Shown: positions 1-11,130, numbered from the stretch's first letter. The stretch is DNA of 64,000 nucleotides from Lagopus muta (GCF_023343835.1 NC_064437.1:9575001-9639000), one strand, 5' to 3'. Numbers and translations are program-made. Notes: generated by a model from the sequence alone, not told the origin.

Positions 1-1344
1 CTGAGGAAATGTGGTCATTAAGTCGGGAGCGCATGTTTGACCTGAAAGCGATTGAGTGATGGATGCAAGTCATTTTAAAGCTGCAGCAGCCAAAAGGATG
101 CTCCTTTTGGACAGCAGTCTTGCATCTAAGGAGTGTAAATAATTTAAACAAACAAGTAAAGTAAGGTGAAAGCCGTTTGCTGCTCTGTCCTATTACAGAG
201 CTCAGTGTGGAGCAGGTCATCGCTCCCAGAGCTGCAATGGGGAGGTGCAGGGTACCTGCACCAAATGGGACCAGATCAATTCCCATGCTGGGCGCAGGGA
301 GGGAGCCCGGAGCGGTCACGTCGCATGGGTCTGCGCCGTGCACGGCTGGAATCGGCCTTGTAATGAGGCTGGTAGTTACTGTGCGTTGGAAGCAGCCACT
401 GCTTAAGCCTCAATATCTCGGCCATTTAATTTAATGGGGTTTTTTAAATACCAAAAGCAATTAAGTTCACATTGTGAGCTAATCGCCTACAAAATTTCAT
501 TTCAAAGATGCTCAGACTGTTTGTGAGAGAATTGCCAGAAAGAGACCAAACACGCTGCCCTGCCTGTCCATTTGTCCTTCTCTTCCTTCCCTGCCTCTTA
601 CCAGACCCAGGCAGACTTTCCTAAAGGAAACCGTCCCATTTGCAGGCTTCCATCGGCCAGAAGGCAATGTGGGGAGGGCAGCGCATTGGCATAAATCACT
701 GCTACCTCAGGGCCATGCTGTGCTGCTGTATCAGGTTGCAAATGGTGCTCTGAGCCAGGCACCAGACCTGACACAAATCCCCGTGCTTCAGAACACTCGG
801 TGGATGTCAGCCAACTCTGACCTGGGGACATCCGGAGGCTTTCCATGCTTGCTGCATGGAGCTGGGAGCAGAGGGTGTGCCCAAGCCCTGCCCTGCAGTG
901 ATGGCTGCGTACCAGAGCCATTGGCAGCCTGTGCTTGTTGCCTGTCTGAGCCCACGGCACCCAGCTGCTCCCACAGGCTCTGTCAGGTGGCAGAAGAGCT
1001 GTAGGTCTTTGCCAGAGACACATGTTCTCCTGCACAGCCTTGTTACTGAATACAGTGTAATCCCCGGGGAGCAGCCGCCTGTGGGTTTCGTTTCCTGTGC
1101 TGTTGCGTTAACACGCTCTCCTTAAAGCACCTTTGTGGCTGAGCCACCCACGTGCTGAGTGTCCCTGCAGCTGGGTGGGATGAGTATGGCCCTGGGTCCC
1201 CTTTGGGGGCCGGACCCCTCTGTTTCCCCCATGGAGTGGTGATTTATGGAATCCTGCGTGCTCCCGGTGCGTCCGCTCGCGGCGCTGCTCCGGGATCCAT
1301 GGTGCGAGGTCAGCACGTTGCAGGTTTGCTAACCTTGCCCACTT

Positions 1345-1620
1345 ATTAAAAATGGTAAAAACCTCCCCCAGGGCTCGTGAAGTATAGATCCAGAGAGCTC
1401 CATATGCTGTTGCCCTTAATGAGATGTCTGCCTGAAGAGCAATAGCAAAACACAGCATCCAGCTCAGGGTCCCTATAGCTAGATGGTCTGGCTGTAAACA
1501 GAGCCGTCCGTCTTAATGGGCTATCGTGTAAAAACTTCTCCCAGTCAATAAATCAAAGGGGCTCCATTTATATCGCGTGCTGCTTTTACTATTAGGCTGC
1601 TCTGGGTGGTACTTTCTGAT
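1345..1620. promoter_or_regulatory. Putative conserved non-coding element
   Basis: This is an AT-rich island between G/C-rich flanks. It contains repeated homeodomain-like cores (CTTAATGAG near 1413, CTTAATGGG near 1512), a CAATAAATCAAAG stretch and a pyrimidine-poor texture unlike the surrounding filler. There is no plausible coding frame. The call rests on composition and motif density only; an alignment to other birds and mammals would decide it. Confidence 0.35.
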
Positions 1621-3299
1621 GCAGAGCTCCCTGGGTCTGCGAGAAGACACTGGAGCATCTCACGGGCATTTCATTTTGGTGGGGCAGAGCTCAGTGTCGG
1701 GGACACACCGTGAGGGGACACTGTAGGCTGGGACCTCCGTGTCCTCTATAATGTGCTCTACCCAAGGGCAGGAGCTGGCATGCAGGGGCAGTCACAGAGC
1801 TGCCCCCCAATAGGGATGCACAGGGAGCTCCCCCCGGAGCAGCAGCCCGGCACAGGTATTTATTTTTCATTCCTTCTGATGCCACCGGAGGGAAGTTCCG
1901 CTCCAGCCACCATCCCAGGCAGAGATATTAGTCCTCATTACTAATTAAAGGAAGCAGGAGTAATTGACGGATGGTGGATGGCGGGGGAGCGGGGTGATGA
2001 ACGGCCGCTGTCCCCGCACCAGGGACGCATGCTGAGCGCTACCTGTTAGCTACAAATAAACAAACCTGATAAATAATAAATAGTTGGAGGAGAGTGCCTG
2101 AGCATTATTTAAATTAATAGGGATTAGAGGGAGAGAGGCCTGAAAGAGCATTCCTCCGGATGAGCTATCCCTGGCCGGGAAGGGGCTCGTTTGTTGCAGA
2201 GTAGAGCAAACAAGGCGACTGGGAGGATTCATCATGCCTGCAGGGTCTTGATAGCGTGGCCGTGCATCCCCTGCCTGTGCCACCTGGGTGCCACCTGGGT
2301 GCCACCGCTGCCCCATCGGGCACCATTGGCTGTGGTTCAGTCCCAGCCGTGATATCCACACGGAGGGGGCACGAAGCCCCACGCAGAGCAAGGCTGGGGG
2401 AGATGGAGAGGGGCGGCGGCGGGGGTTTGCTGCTCGCTATCGCATCTCCTCCATCTTATCGTCACAGTAATTTGATGATAAAAAATAATCCGAGGCTAGA
2501 AAGGAAACATGTGTAGTGGAGTAAAGATTGAATGGAGGTGGATTGTGCCCTGGGGCGGTGACTGAGAGATAGAAGGAAATGTCCTTCTGTTTGACATCGT
2601 GCCGAGATGCGGCCCTGTGCTGCTGCCCGCTGGGCTTGGGGATGGCTCTGGGCTCCAGTGGGAGCACTCAGAGCACTGCGGGCACTGAGTGCTGCCCTTT
2701 TCCCCACCACCTGAGTGATGGGTGCCCTGATGGGTGCTGCCCCATCCTGCCCACACCACCACACAGGTTGCTCCCAGTTCACCTTTTTTCCCCCCCCCTT
2801 CCCTTTGGTTATGCTTCACAACTCATTGTATCAGCTGTCAGTAACCAAATGTCTTTTTTAAGGAGTGGGTTATAGCCACTAATGTACTGAATGCTATTGC
2901 ACTGGCTGCAGTTAGTGTTCCACGGCTAAATTACTGTAATTAATGTTCCACGAGAACTGTTTGTAACAGACGGGAGCCCCTAGTCCAGGCTCTCGCTGCA
3001 TTACCTCCATCCCCAGGGAAGGGCTTGGATGGAAATGGGGCACCCAGAGCTGTCCTCTGTCCCCATGTCCTGGGGCTTTGCATGGGGTCAGAATGAGTCT
3101 GGGTGATGGGGCGCTCTCGTGGGAGAAAACTCCCCAAACCTTCAAAAGGCACCATGTGCCCATGGCCAACACCCAGTGCGGCCGCCTAAATCAGCCCCTG
3201 AAGCAGCCCCCCCTGCTCCCCGCTGCTGCTGGAGACACGGGGGAAATGTTTCATAGGCACGCACCGAGCGCACGCACACCCCTTGTTTCGCTAAATGCG

Positions 3300-3625
3300 T
3301 TTTCTCAATACCTGCAACAAACAGATTAGCCGGGGCTTTATCAGGGACAAGAGAAGGGAGAGAAATGTGATAATGGTTTTCAGCAAATCCTCGGGCTGTC
3401 ACAGATTAGAGCGGCCGTGGCAGGGAGCATTATCAGCCCTTTCCTCCTCTCCCCATCTCCTCCCCCTTTGTCTCCTCTCTCCATCGGATTTCTCCAGCCA
3501 ATCTATTGTAGCGGGAGCTGGGGAGATACACGCAGAAGTCGCTTTCAATCTGATCCGCGATTGGTTTTCCCAGCAGCTGATCTGTGTCGCGGCATCGATC
3601 CGCGTGCCCCCGCTGCCCATCCCCT
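3300..3625. promoter_or_regulatory. Putative conserved non-coding element with GATA/CCAAT motifs
   Basis: The segment contains several GATA-type cores (CTTTATCAG near 3335, GTGATAATGG near 3368, ATTATCAGC near 3428), two CCAAT-type cores (AGCCAATC near 3496 and GATTGG near 3559) and GATTAG repeats, with a CT-rich stretch in the middle. No convincing reading frame crosses it. The mixed, non-repetitive texture resembles a developmental enhancer. The assignment is inference from composition. Confidence 0.35.
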
Positions 3626-3944
3626 TGTTGGGCTGGGGAGGGGGACAGGGGCCGGGGGGAAGGCTGAGCCGGGAGCCGTGCAGCAGTGTGCCGTGGAGAA
3701 GGGCTACGGAGTGGTGCCAGTGGCTGTGACCTGCTTGTGAAGCCAAGGGATGGAAGTGGGAGCGAAGGGACACGAGGCACTGGGCAGAAGGGTGGCTCGG
3801 GTACACCTGCGGGTTCCCAAGCACGCCGTGTCCATTGTCCCCAAACGCATGGCCGTTGGTGGCACCTGCCCAGCGCAGAGCTGCCTTGGCTCATCCATGC
3901 TTCGCCCAAGGCATGGCAGGTTGGTGGCTGGGAGGGCAGGAGGG

Positions 3945-4205
3945 GATATAACAAGTAATGGCCCCAAGTGTGGAAACACTGTTAATAAAGTGTATTTCAC
4001 TTTTAATTTTGACATATAATGTAATGATCTTTTTTAAGGCCCTATCATATTATCTGCATGACTAGATTATTGAGTCTTCATCATCTCCAGATAAATTTAT
4101 GACCGGGATGATGCTTGGAATTTATTATCAGTCAATAGAGCTCAATACTGTAACAAGGCGTGTAATAAGATATACATATTTAATGATCCGGAGTAAAACA
4201 GCCCC
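3945..4205. promoter_or_regulatory. Putative conserved non-coding element, AT-rich
   Basis: About 260 bases are strongly AT-rich inside a G/C-rich intron and contain many distinct TAAT/ATTA cores (TTAATTTTG, GTAATGATC, GTAATAAG, TTTAATGATC) with almost no simple repetition. Edges on both sides are abrupt. This is the typical look of a deeply conserved vertebrate non-coding element; conservation itself could not be tested here. Confidence 0.45.
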
Positions 4206-4364
4206 GCTAATGGGCAGGGTGAGCGGGAGGCTGGAGCTTTCCTCTCCATCTCCTGCCCCGCTCCGTGGGACCCATGTAGGAACACAGGTCTGGTGTCCAG
4301 CTCCGTGGCATGGCAGGCCAGGCTGCTCCGGGAGCTGCCAGCTCTGTTTTTTCCGGCCCTTTGG

Positions 4365-4925
4365 GGTGTTATTAAATTAGTTTCCTAGGACTTTTAATAA
4401 GCACTTTTGATGCCTTTGAACCGCACGGCTTTGTGGGAAGATTACAGTCCCGCATCCATCTCGCTGGGAGAGAAACAATGGCAGCAGGGCTGGCGTTTGA
4501 TCTCTCCTCCAGAAGGCGAGAGAGGGTTTGCGAGAGACAAAGAGGTGAGCTGGTGATTTGGAGCTAATGTTTAAAAATAGGTAGGTCTCCCTCCAAGATA
4601 AAGAGACCTGCCCTTCTCTGTGTAATCGCACGGCTCTGCTTGCCGGACCCGCAGAAGCACGGCTCGCTTTATTTGAAGGATTGGAGTGCGGCGCGGCGGT
4701 TTGATTCTGGCCCTTTTAAAGCAATAACTAGGCCATCTGACCGAGCTTTAAAGAGCAGCACAACTTTCCATTAGGACTCGCCGCACAGTCTCGGCAGAGC
4801 TGGGATTGCATCCTCGCCTTTTATTTCCTTTCTCTGACATCTCGTGTCACTCACAGGCAGGAACGCGCCTTCACAAACCCGCTTATTTCTCCCTTGAAAT
4901 TTCGCCCTAATTAGGGTCCCAATCC
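4365..4925. promoter_or_regulatory. Putative conserved non-coding element block
   Basis: This long, non-repetitive island begins with ATTAAATTAG and ends near CCCTAATTAGGG at about 4906-4917, a 12-base perfect palindrome. It includes several CTTTTAAA/CTTTAAA elements near 4715-4755 and an ATTAGGACTCG stretch. No coding frame is convincing. It may be two adjacent elements (about 4365-4640 and 4700-4925). Confidence 0.4.
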
Positions 4926-5574
4926 CAGCAGGGATATCGGCACCACGGTGTGGGGCAGGGGGTGGCAGGGGGGACGTGCCGCCTGTGTCCCCATAGAGGC
5001 ACGGTGCCCACGGACACCTGGCTGCCTTCAGTGCATGGAGAGGAGGCACCAGGGGAGCCCGATTCCCTTTATCTGCGGATAACTACTGCTGCCTTTAACA
5101 GCCTGGAATAAACTGGCCATAAATATCGTGATCATAAGTGCTTAGATATGGCAACTTTACACTGAACAGAGGTTTTAACCTTCCCCACGGAGAATATCCA
5201 GCTCTATATCATCGACTGTTTCCATTCGGCTGCACGGCCAAAGACGAGCTCCGGGTGAACCGTCCCCACACGCTCCTGTCCCTGTGCAGAGGGGACGGTG
5301 TGGGGACATCTCGTGGGTGGCCACAGCTGTGTCCTGGCTGCCTCCCGTGCCCGGGATTTCCTCTGGCTGTGGTGCAGCTGGGGCTGGGAGCTCCTGGAGA
5401 GCCGCAGAATCTCGCTGGGCTGCTCTCAGCACCGGCCTGCTCTTCCCATTCCCACCCGGAGCCGTGAACTTGTGCAGGAAGTTGGCACCCATCCCCAAGG
5501 CACACCACAATCCCATCCCATCCCGGAGCAAAGGGCCAGGCTGTACACTGCTGCACCTGCCCTGTGCCCCGGCC

Positions 5575-5790
5575 GTGACTTTATTTTGCACCGTGACTTT
5601 CAGGCGAGCTGTAAAACACTCAGATGAGTTAAATAATACACGACAGTGTACGGTATAAATTACAGGAAGGCAGTGGTGGAGCGACATTGTATGCTGAATA
5701 AATTAAAGGCTGCGTGACTTACAGGCGAGATTGATCTCCTGCCGAGCATTTTGTTTGGTGACGTGCTTGTCATAAGGGAGAGCTAATTAC
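5575..5790. promoter_or_regulatory. Putative conserved non-coding element with an internal duplicated motif
   Basis: The island holds two near-identical 17-base copies of CGTGACTT(T/A)CAGGCGAG, at 5592-5608 and 5713-5729, in the same orientation. They flank an AT-rich core with AAATAATACACG and AATAAATTAAAGG. The rest of the island is unique sequence, so the repeat looks like a reused binding site rather than a tandem repeat. Confidence 0.4.
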
Positions 5791-6374
5791 CTGCCTGCGG
5801 CGCTCAGCTCCGGGCTGGGGACGTGGCACAGGCTGGGCACCCCACGTGCCGTGCTGGCCGCACCACATCTCTGCACTGCTGGCTCCAGGTCCGCCGACAG
5901 CATCCTGTCGGGACGTGGTTGGTGGGCACGGGTCGGAGTGGATGACACGATTGGTCTTCCCAACCTTAACGAGTCCACGATGGCCCTTGGCACGGCGCTG
6001 GGAGCTGCGGGGCTTTGGGACCGGTTTGGGGCCCCATCCTGGCGGCGCTGCCCCTCATCCTGGCCGGCCGGCGGCTCCGCGGGCTGTCTGTCACCCGGCG
6101 GGATTATGAGTAGTGAGCGTAATGCATCGGCGTATGAATAGGGTTGTCTGGCTGATGGTGATGTATCGTTTTTCATTACTGCCTCTCAAGCCCTCCCTGC
6201 TCCACGTGTGGAAATTCTATTTATTCCCTAATTTGTAAAAATTCCCTCCTTATCTGATACCAATCAGGGAGGGGTAATTGGCTCTCCAGGGCTAGCGGCT
6301 GGGGTCCTGATGAAGAGATATGTGTGTCTGCTCCGGCTGTCCAGGCACCCTGCCCTGCTGCACCAGCGACACGG

Positions 6375-6550
6375 GCCACAATTAATAATGATTTGCAAAT
6401 GGCAGACAAGCAATAACGCAGAAAGATGTCCAGCCAGCCTCCTGCCCGCCCCTTAATTTCCTTCTGTAATATAAATGGCACGGGAACAAAAATCCAGCGC
6501 TATAAATTCTGGAATTAGTTATTCACCGTAATAAATGGGCGCCTTTTTGG
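6375..6550. promoter_or_regulatory. Putative conserved non-coding element
   Basis: This AT-rich segment carries ACAATTAATAATG near 6378, CCTTAATTTCC near 6451 and several TAAA/TAAT cores, ending at a C-run at about 6567-6576. A related AT-rich patch lies just upstream at about 6105-6260. No coding frame is seen. The call is made on composition only. Confidence 0.35.
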
Positions 6551-6619
6551 AGCGCGGATCCCCGCCCCCCCCCCCCAAATCTTCCTCCTCTTCCTCCTCC
6601 CCCTCGCCAGCACCTACTT

Positions 6620-7275
6620 CATTTGAGTCCTAATATGCAAATGCCGTAATTTAACGGGATGGCGAAGTTGATTTTCATGTTAACTTAATTACTTTGATTT
6701 ATGGCGGGCTGGGATGCAGACACCGCCGCATCATTACGGATCTCCCACCTCTCCCCTCGGCGCTCCCGCTGACCCGCTCCCTCGTCCCCCTTCTTCCCAC
6801 CCCATCCCTTTCCCCGCTCCTTCCCTCCTCTCTTCCCACAAGTTGGGTGTTTTATTAGCTGCCTTTAAGTGGACATAAGTCCTCGCGACAATCGTGTGAT
6901 GGGGAGGACAAATTCCCCGTCCTGCCTTGTTTAATCGTGCCTGGATAATGGATGTATAATTGACTCATTTGAATGCTTTTGCCTACAGGAGTGCAGAGCA
7001 TTAAATGTTTGATTGCCTTAATTTCCAAACAGATCATTATCCCCTTCTTACCCGCTCTTAATAAACACTTTATGAGGATTTTTTTTGTAAAGGAAAAAAA
7101 ATCTCCACTCCTCGTACTTCTCTGAAGTGATAAACTCTAATTAAGTCTAATATTTAAAAATATGGTAATGGCGACTTGTTTGAATAAGTGGCCTGCATTT
7201 CCATAATTTCATTATTACGTAAAACACGCTAATTATTTGAAGTGTGCTTATTACTAAAAGAGAAATCTCCTCCTA
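6620..7275. promoter_or_regulatory. Putative conserved non-coding element block, long and strongly AT-rich
   Basis: This is one of the two most enhancer-like blocks in the intron. It contains octamer-like ATATGCAAATG at about 6633-6643, many homeodomain cores (CTTAATTAC near 6684, TCTAATTAAG near 7135, GCTAATTATTTG near 7228) and a palindromic ATATTTAAAAATAT near 7150. A CT-rich stretch at about 6740-6840 splits it in two. There is no reading frame of note. Confidence 0.45.
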
Positions 7276-7624
7276 ATAAAGATGAAATTGGCTTTTTCCC
7301 TGTATCGCTCAGCCCTCCCAGGGCTGCTCGCGTGGTTTGTCTGGGGCCGTTCATGGGGACGCAGGGCAAATGGAGGTCCTTGGCCACGTCAGAACTGGGA
7401 TGTCCCCATCCCCTGCATGCCCCCTGTGCTGCCCTGGGGCACGGGAGGTGAGGGACCCGGCAGCTGTAGGGTGCCCGTGGTGTGGGTGGGATTTGGGACG
7501 GGGAAGGGCACCCCATCCCCCAGCACAGGGATGGCAACAGGTAGGGGATGGATGGAGCGAGGCACCAATTGTCTCCAAATCCTGAGCGGCTCTCCGGCGG
7601 GGCAGCCAGGAGAGGCAGTGGGAT

Positions 7625-7745
7625 GAAGTCAATATAAAGCTAATTTCCTTTTCTTCGTGAAGAAATGAGGTGTGTGGCAGTAACGTAATTGCAGATAATG
7701 AGGTAAGTTATTCTTAATATTCTGCACGTCGCTGTCAGCTCCTCA
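7625..7745. promoter_or_regulatory. Putative short conserved non-coding element
   Basis: A short AT-rich island with AAGCTAATTTCC, GTAACGTAATTGC and GGTAAGTTATTC lies between G-rich flanks. It is probably one piece of the same regulatory series. The evidence is composition and motif content only. Confidence 0.28.
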
Positions 7746-8499
7746 TAACACACCTGCCAGCAGCTGGGGCACGCCGACCCCGCACCGTGCAGGGTGATGT
7801 GGCCCTAACCTGTCCTTGTCACTGCTGCGGCCGTCTGCCCTTACATGTCCTGCCCTTACCCAGAGCTGGGCTGTGACGTTTGCCAAGGTCACCCTGCGGT
7901 GGGACCCGCATCCTGCTGATCCCAGAGCTGGGGAGTGTCTGGTCCCCTTAGGGCCACGGGGACCGTGTGGCTGCCAGGTCACGGGGCCACTGGCCGTCAC
8001 CAGGGGTCGGCAGCGGGGAGGCGGTGGTCGCGCGTCTCTGTTCCCACTTTGCAGGGAGCTGTTGTACAAAGGGAGCGGCGATATTATTCATTAACAGTAA
8101 TCTGCCATTAGAACATTGACAAATGGCCCCCGGTCGCCTGAGCATCAGTTCTCGTACAGACCATAAAGCATGGGGACAGCTTAAATATGGACCTGCTCAG
8201 CTCGGGCCGGGGGGTGATCCGTCTTCCAGCCGCAGCACGGGCGTGCGGGGCTCGCTCCCGATGGGGGCATGGAGATGGGCCACAGCGGCCCCTGTACCCT
8301 GCGGTGCCAAGCAGTTGCAATCCCAGCCAGGATGTGGGGACAGTGCAGAGCTGTCGGGATGAGCTTGGCCCCGGCCATCCCATGCCCACAGTGGGTGATG
8401 GCAAGACGTGACACGGCGCAGTGTGGGACAGCACGGCGCAGCCGCGCTCCGTTTGCCGGGTAACCCCGTGCTGACCCCTTCCTACACGGCGCGAAACAC

Positions 8500-8830
8500 C
8501 CCTAAATCAATTGCATCTTATTATTACAATATCAATATACAATATTCCTACAATAACACCATTGATTTTCTACTCAGAGGCTGCACCTAAGTCTGTTTTA
8601 AAGAGGAGGGAGTTAATAGTGCCCTCATTAAAAATCTATAGATTACCCCCCGCCCCCCAAAAAGAAAAAGCAGTTTATATTCATTAGAGCTATTGAATAT
8701 AAAGTAATATGTTTGTGTAGGACATTGGAGTAATGTGATAATCCGTCCGCATATCAGGGAGAAATCCACTTAGCAACCCTGTCAGCTTGACAAGAAAAAT
8801 GTGCCCATAAAGTCGGGAATACATGGAGGG
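8500..8830. promoter_or_regulatory. Putative conserved non-coding element with three TACAAT (SOX-like) motifs
   Basis: The island carries TACAAT at 8525-8530, 8538-8543 and 8549-8554, plus CCATTGAT just after them. That is a dense run of SOX/HMG-type cores. An AT-rich stretch with TTCATTAGAGC and ATTGAATATAAAG follows. A C/A-rich patch near 8645-8670 interrupts it. No coding frame is convincing. Confidence 0.4.
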
Positions 8831-9189
8831 AGCCGGGGCGCAGGAGGCTGCGCAGAGCAAGGGACAGTGGTGCAGGGCTGCCTTCCCCAGTGCTGGGCAT
8901 GGGGACACGTGGGCACCCCAGTGCCGTGGGGGTGGCAGTGGGTGTGGGGATGTGTGTGAGTGCCGCAGGGCTGCAGATGGGGCAGTGGGAATGGGGAGCA
9001 GGCTCTGGGGCCTGTGTGTTGTCACTCCAACGGGACACACGGTGAGCGGTGCCGTGTGGGCACTGCAGGGGCTCTGGGTCCTGCTGTGGCTGTGTGCCCC
9101 CCCGGGGGGCAGCTGGACAACGGGGCTGCCCCTGTCCCCAGCCCCACCCCTGCCCCCTTGCCCATCCCTGGCCCTGCCCCCAGCCCCGT

Positions 9190-9605
9190 GGCCTGCAATG
9201 GATTAAGCACTGAAAGAGCAGCAAAGCAATCCCGTCCGTGCTCTTTTAGGTTGTCGATTGCCATTTTTGTAATAGAAATTCCTTCCACAAGGTAACGACG
9301 GCCAGATTTAGAGGATTTCATATTGCTAATAATTCCCCAAACAGCCATCTGACTGTGTTGTTTTAAAAGCCGCTTAGTTTTTTGCTTTGGAGTTTATGAA
9401 AATCTCCCACTCTAATATCCCGAGAGCCAGCCTATAATTGTGTTATTAAATCAATCGGAGCGGATTACATTGTAAAATCAATAGATGGCTGTAATTGCAT
9501 ATTAGAAAGTTGTTCTGCTGTTGTTGATTTTTTTTGTACATGGATAATTATAATAAGCGTGTTTACCTTCGCACTGATTTGGATTGAGGCTCCCAAAATG
9601 ACTCA
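9190..9605. promoter_or_regulatory. Putative conserved non-coding element, about 400 bases
   Basis: This long unique AT-rich block has sharp edges against C-rich low-complexity DNA (about 9090-9185) and G-rich DNA (from about 9610). It contains TTGCTAATAATTCC, ATTAAATCAATCGG, GTAATTGCATATTAG and GATAATTATAATAAG, a high density of homeodomain and POU-like cores. It is one of the two strongest enhancer candidates in the ERI3 intron. Confidence 0.45.
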
Positions 9606-10084
9606 TGGTGTTGGTGGCTGTGCCTCTGGGGCTGCCACCCCGCAGGGTGCCCGGAGGGGGAGGGAGCCGCTGTGTCCCCGTGCTGTCCCACCGGGCATGG
9701 GTGGAGGGACTGGGGACACGGGGACACGGAGGAGGGGATGCTGTGAGCAAACCTTGTCCCTGAGCTGTGGGATGGTGAGATCTCCCAAGCAGTGCCCTGC
9801 GTCTCCGCGATGCCCGGTGGCTGTGACAGGGACACGTGCAGCTAACGGGGACGCCGCATCTTCCACCCATGGGCTGGGATGCCGGTATCAGGAGCATCCT
9901 CAGCAGCTCCGGGGCCGTGGGACAGAGGTGCCCCCAGCCCGTGGCCATGCCAGGTGACAGCGCTCCTGCCACCAGCACAGCAGGGTGGCACAGTCCGGCT
10001 GACGGCACCTGGCAGCGGCACGGCACGGCCACGCGGGGTCTCAATGCGGCACGAGGCACTGTCAGCAGGCAGCCTGCTGTCTCC

Positions 10085-10330
10085 TAGACAGTGAAATATG
10101 GCCACAATTAGCCCGGATACAGTTCAATTATGATAAACAGCGTTTGCACCCTTTAAGCCGTGATTAAAAGGCCTCCTCCCGTTGATAGAGAGACCTAATT
10201 TCACATTATTATCGCTGTAGCTTGATTATAAAGCACTCCCTGGATTTACAGTTGGGAGATGGATGTGGAGGCTTCTTTATCATTTACACATCAGTAATGA
10301 TGCAGCCTTCCCTCCGCCACAACATCCATC
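10085..10330. promoter_or_regulatory. Putative conserved non-coding element
   Basis: This unique AT-rich island has CACAATTAGCC, CAATTATGATAAAC, GACCTAATTTC and ACATTATTATCGC. It fades into a CGG-rich patch near 10331. The call is made on composition and motif density. Confidence 0.38.
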
Positions 10331-10429
10331 CGGCGGCGGCGGCGAGAGGGGGGCTCAGCCCGCGCCCCCTCCCCGGGCACTGCTCCCCGCGCCGGCCGGG
10401 CCCCGCTGCCACACACAAGTGGGCAAAGT

Positions 10430-10760
10430 CACCCTTACGGTAACAGCTTGATAAATGGGCGCGCGGTAATGAAATGGAGACATCAAGGCGTGGGGCGAGG
10501 AAGAAAGAGTGGTAATCGGAACGAGTGGAGCTGTCCCGAAACGGAGGGGAGCGGGAAGAAGGATCGCCTCTGTGCCGTGTGCTGTCAAGGGAGAAATTAC
10601 ACATTTACTCTTGCTTTTTCTTAAGGAGACGGCCCTCATAGATCAAAACATGGATTTACAAGCCAATTTTCAACATGAAATATAGACACCAGGAATCAAT
10701 TTAAGCCCGGCTTCTATTTTAGCAAACGGTGCCTGCGTTTAGTCCCAGGTAAATAACGGC
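10430..10760. promoter_or_regulatory. Putative conserved non-coding element close to the last ERI3 exon
   Basis: The region includes a GCTTGATAAATGGG GATA-type site near 10447, GGTAATGAAATGG, and an AT-rich tail with AATCAATTTAAGC near 10693. It ends about 290 bases before the last ERI3 exon. No frame in it resembles a protein. Confidence 0.33.
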
Positions 10761-10817
10761 AGCGCCTGCCCCCTCCCCACGCTCCGGCCGTCTGTCAGCA
10801 CCGCGGCTGCGTGGCAC

Positions 10818-10901
10818 CGGGGCAGCCTGAGGCCACGATGGGGACAGCTGTGAGCGGGGCAGCCTGAGGCCATGATGGGGACAGCTCTGAGTGGGGCAGC
10901 C
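10818..10901. repeat. 37-bp tandem duplication (2.3 copies)
   Basis: A 37-base unit occurs at 10818-10854 and again at 10855-10891 with two mismatches, followed by the first ten bases of a third copy. It lies within the ERI3 intron, about 150 bases upstream of the final splice acceptor. Confidence 0.85.
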
Positions 10902-11047
10902 CCATCCCTGGTGCGGCCATGGGGCAGTGTGGGCGCTGGGCTCGCAGGGAGACGGCTGGGGAGCTGGAGCCCAGCTGGGGACGCAGCCCAGGCGACGTCA
11001 CTGCGCCAGACCCTCTCTAACCCGGTGCCTCTGTGCTCTCTCCGCAG

Positions 11048-11130
11048 ATGACTGTAAGAACATCGCCAACATCATGAAGACACTGGCCCATAGAGGCTTC
11101 ATCTTCAAGCAGACCTCCAAACCCTTTTGA
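11048..11130 (+). CDS. ERI3: ERI3 terminal coding exon (exoribonuclease family member 3)
   Basis: This is the last coding exon of ERI3, a DEDDh-family 3'-5' exoribonuclease-like protein (also called prion protein interacting protein). The exon follows the acceptor CTCTCTCCGCAG and opens with AT, completing a split Asp codon. It encodes DCKNIANIMKTLAHRGFIFK followed by QTSKPF and a TGA stop at 11128-11130, 26 residues in all. The D-x-K-N-I-A motif is the end of the ERI exonuclease domain, carrying the last DEDDh aspartate region. The C-terminal tail is, from memory of the family, nearly identical to mammalian ERI3. All other exons lie to the left of the window. The gene converges on DMAP1, as in human. 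Identification is confident; only this exon can be described. Confidence 0.92.

Larger units (their letters stand above)
1..11047 (+). other. ERI3: ERI3 terminal intron (partial), rich in putative regulatory islands
   Basis: This stretch lies upstream of the splice acceptor of the last ERI3 exon and holds no open frame resembling a known protein. It alternates between AT-rich islands of about 150-600 bases, full of TAAT/ATTA homeodomain-type cores, and G/C-rich, repeat-like filler. The 5' end of the intron is outside the window. The strongest islands are listed separately. The parts not listed (for example 1-440, 620-1340, 2130-3300, 7280-7620, 7750-8080, 8830-9190, 9610-10080) look like ordinary avian intronic DNA, with G-rich runs and short direct repeats such as the doubled 12-mer near 2281-2305. 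That this is intron is firm from the exon evidence; that the islands are enhancers is inference. Confidence 0.8.
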
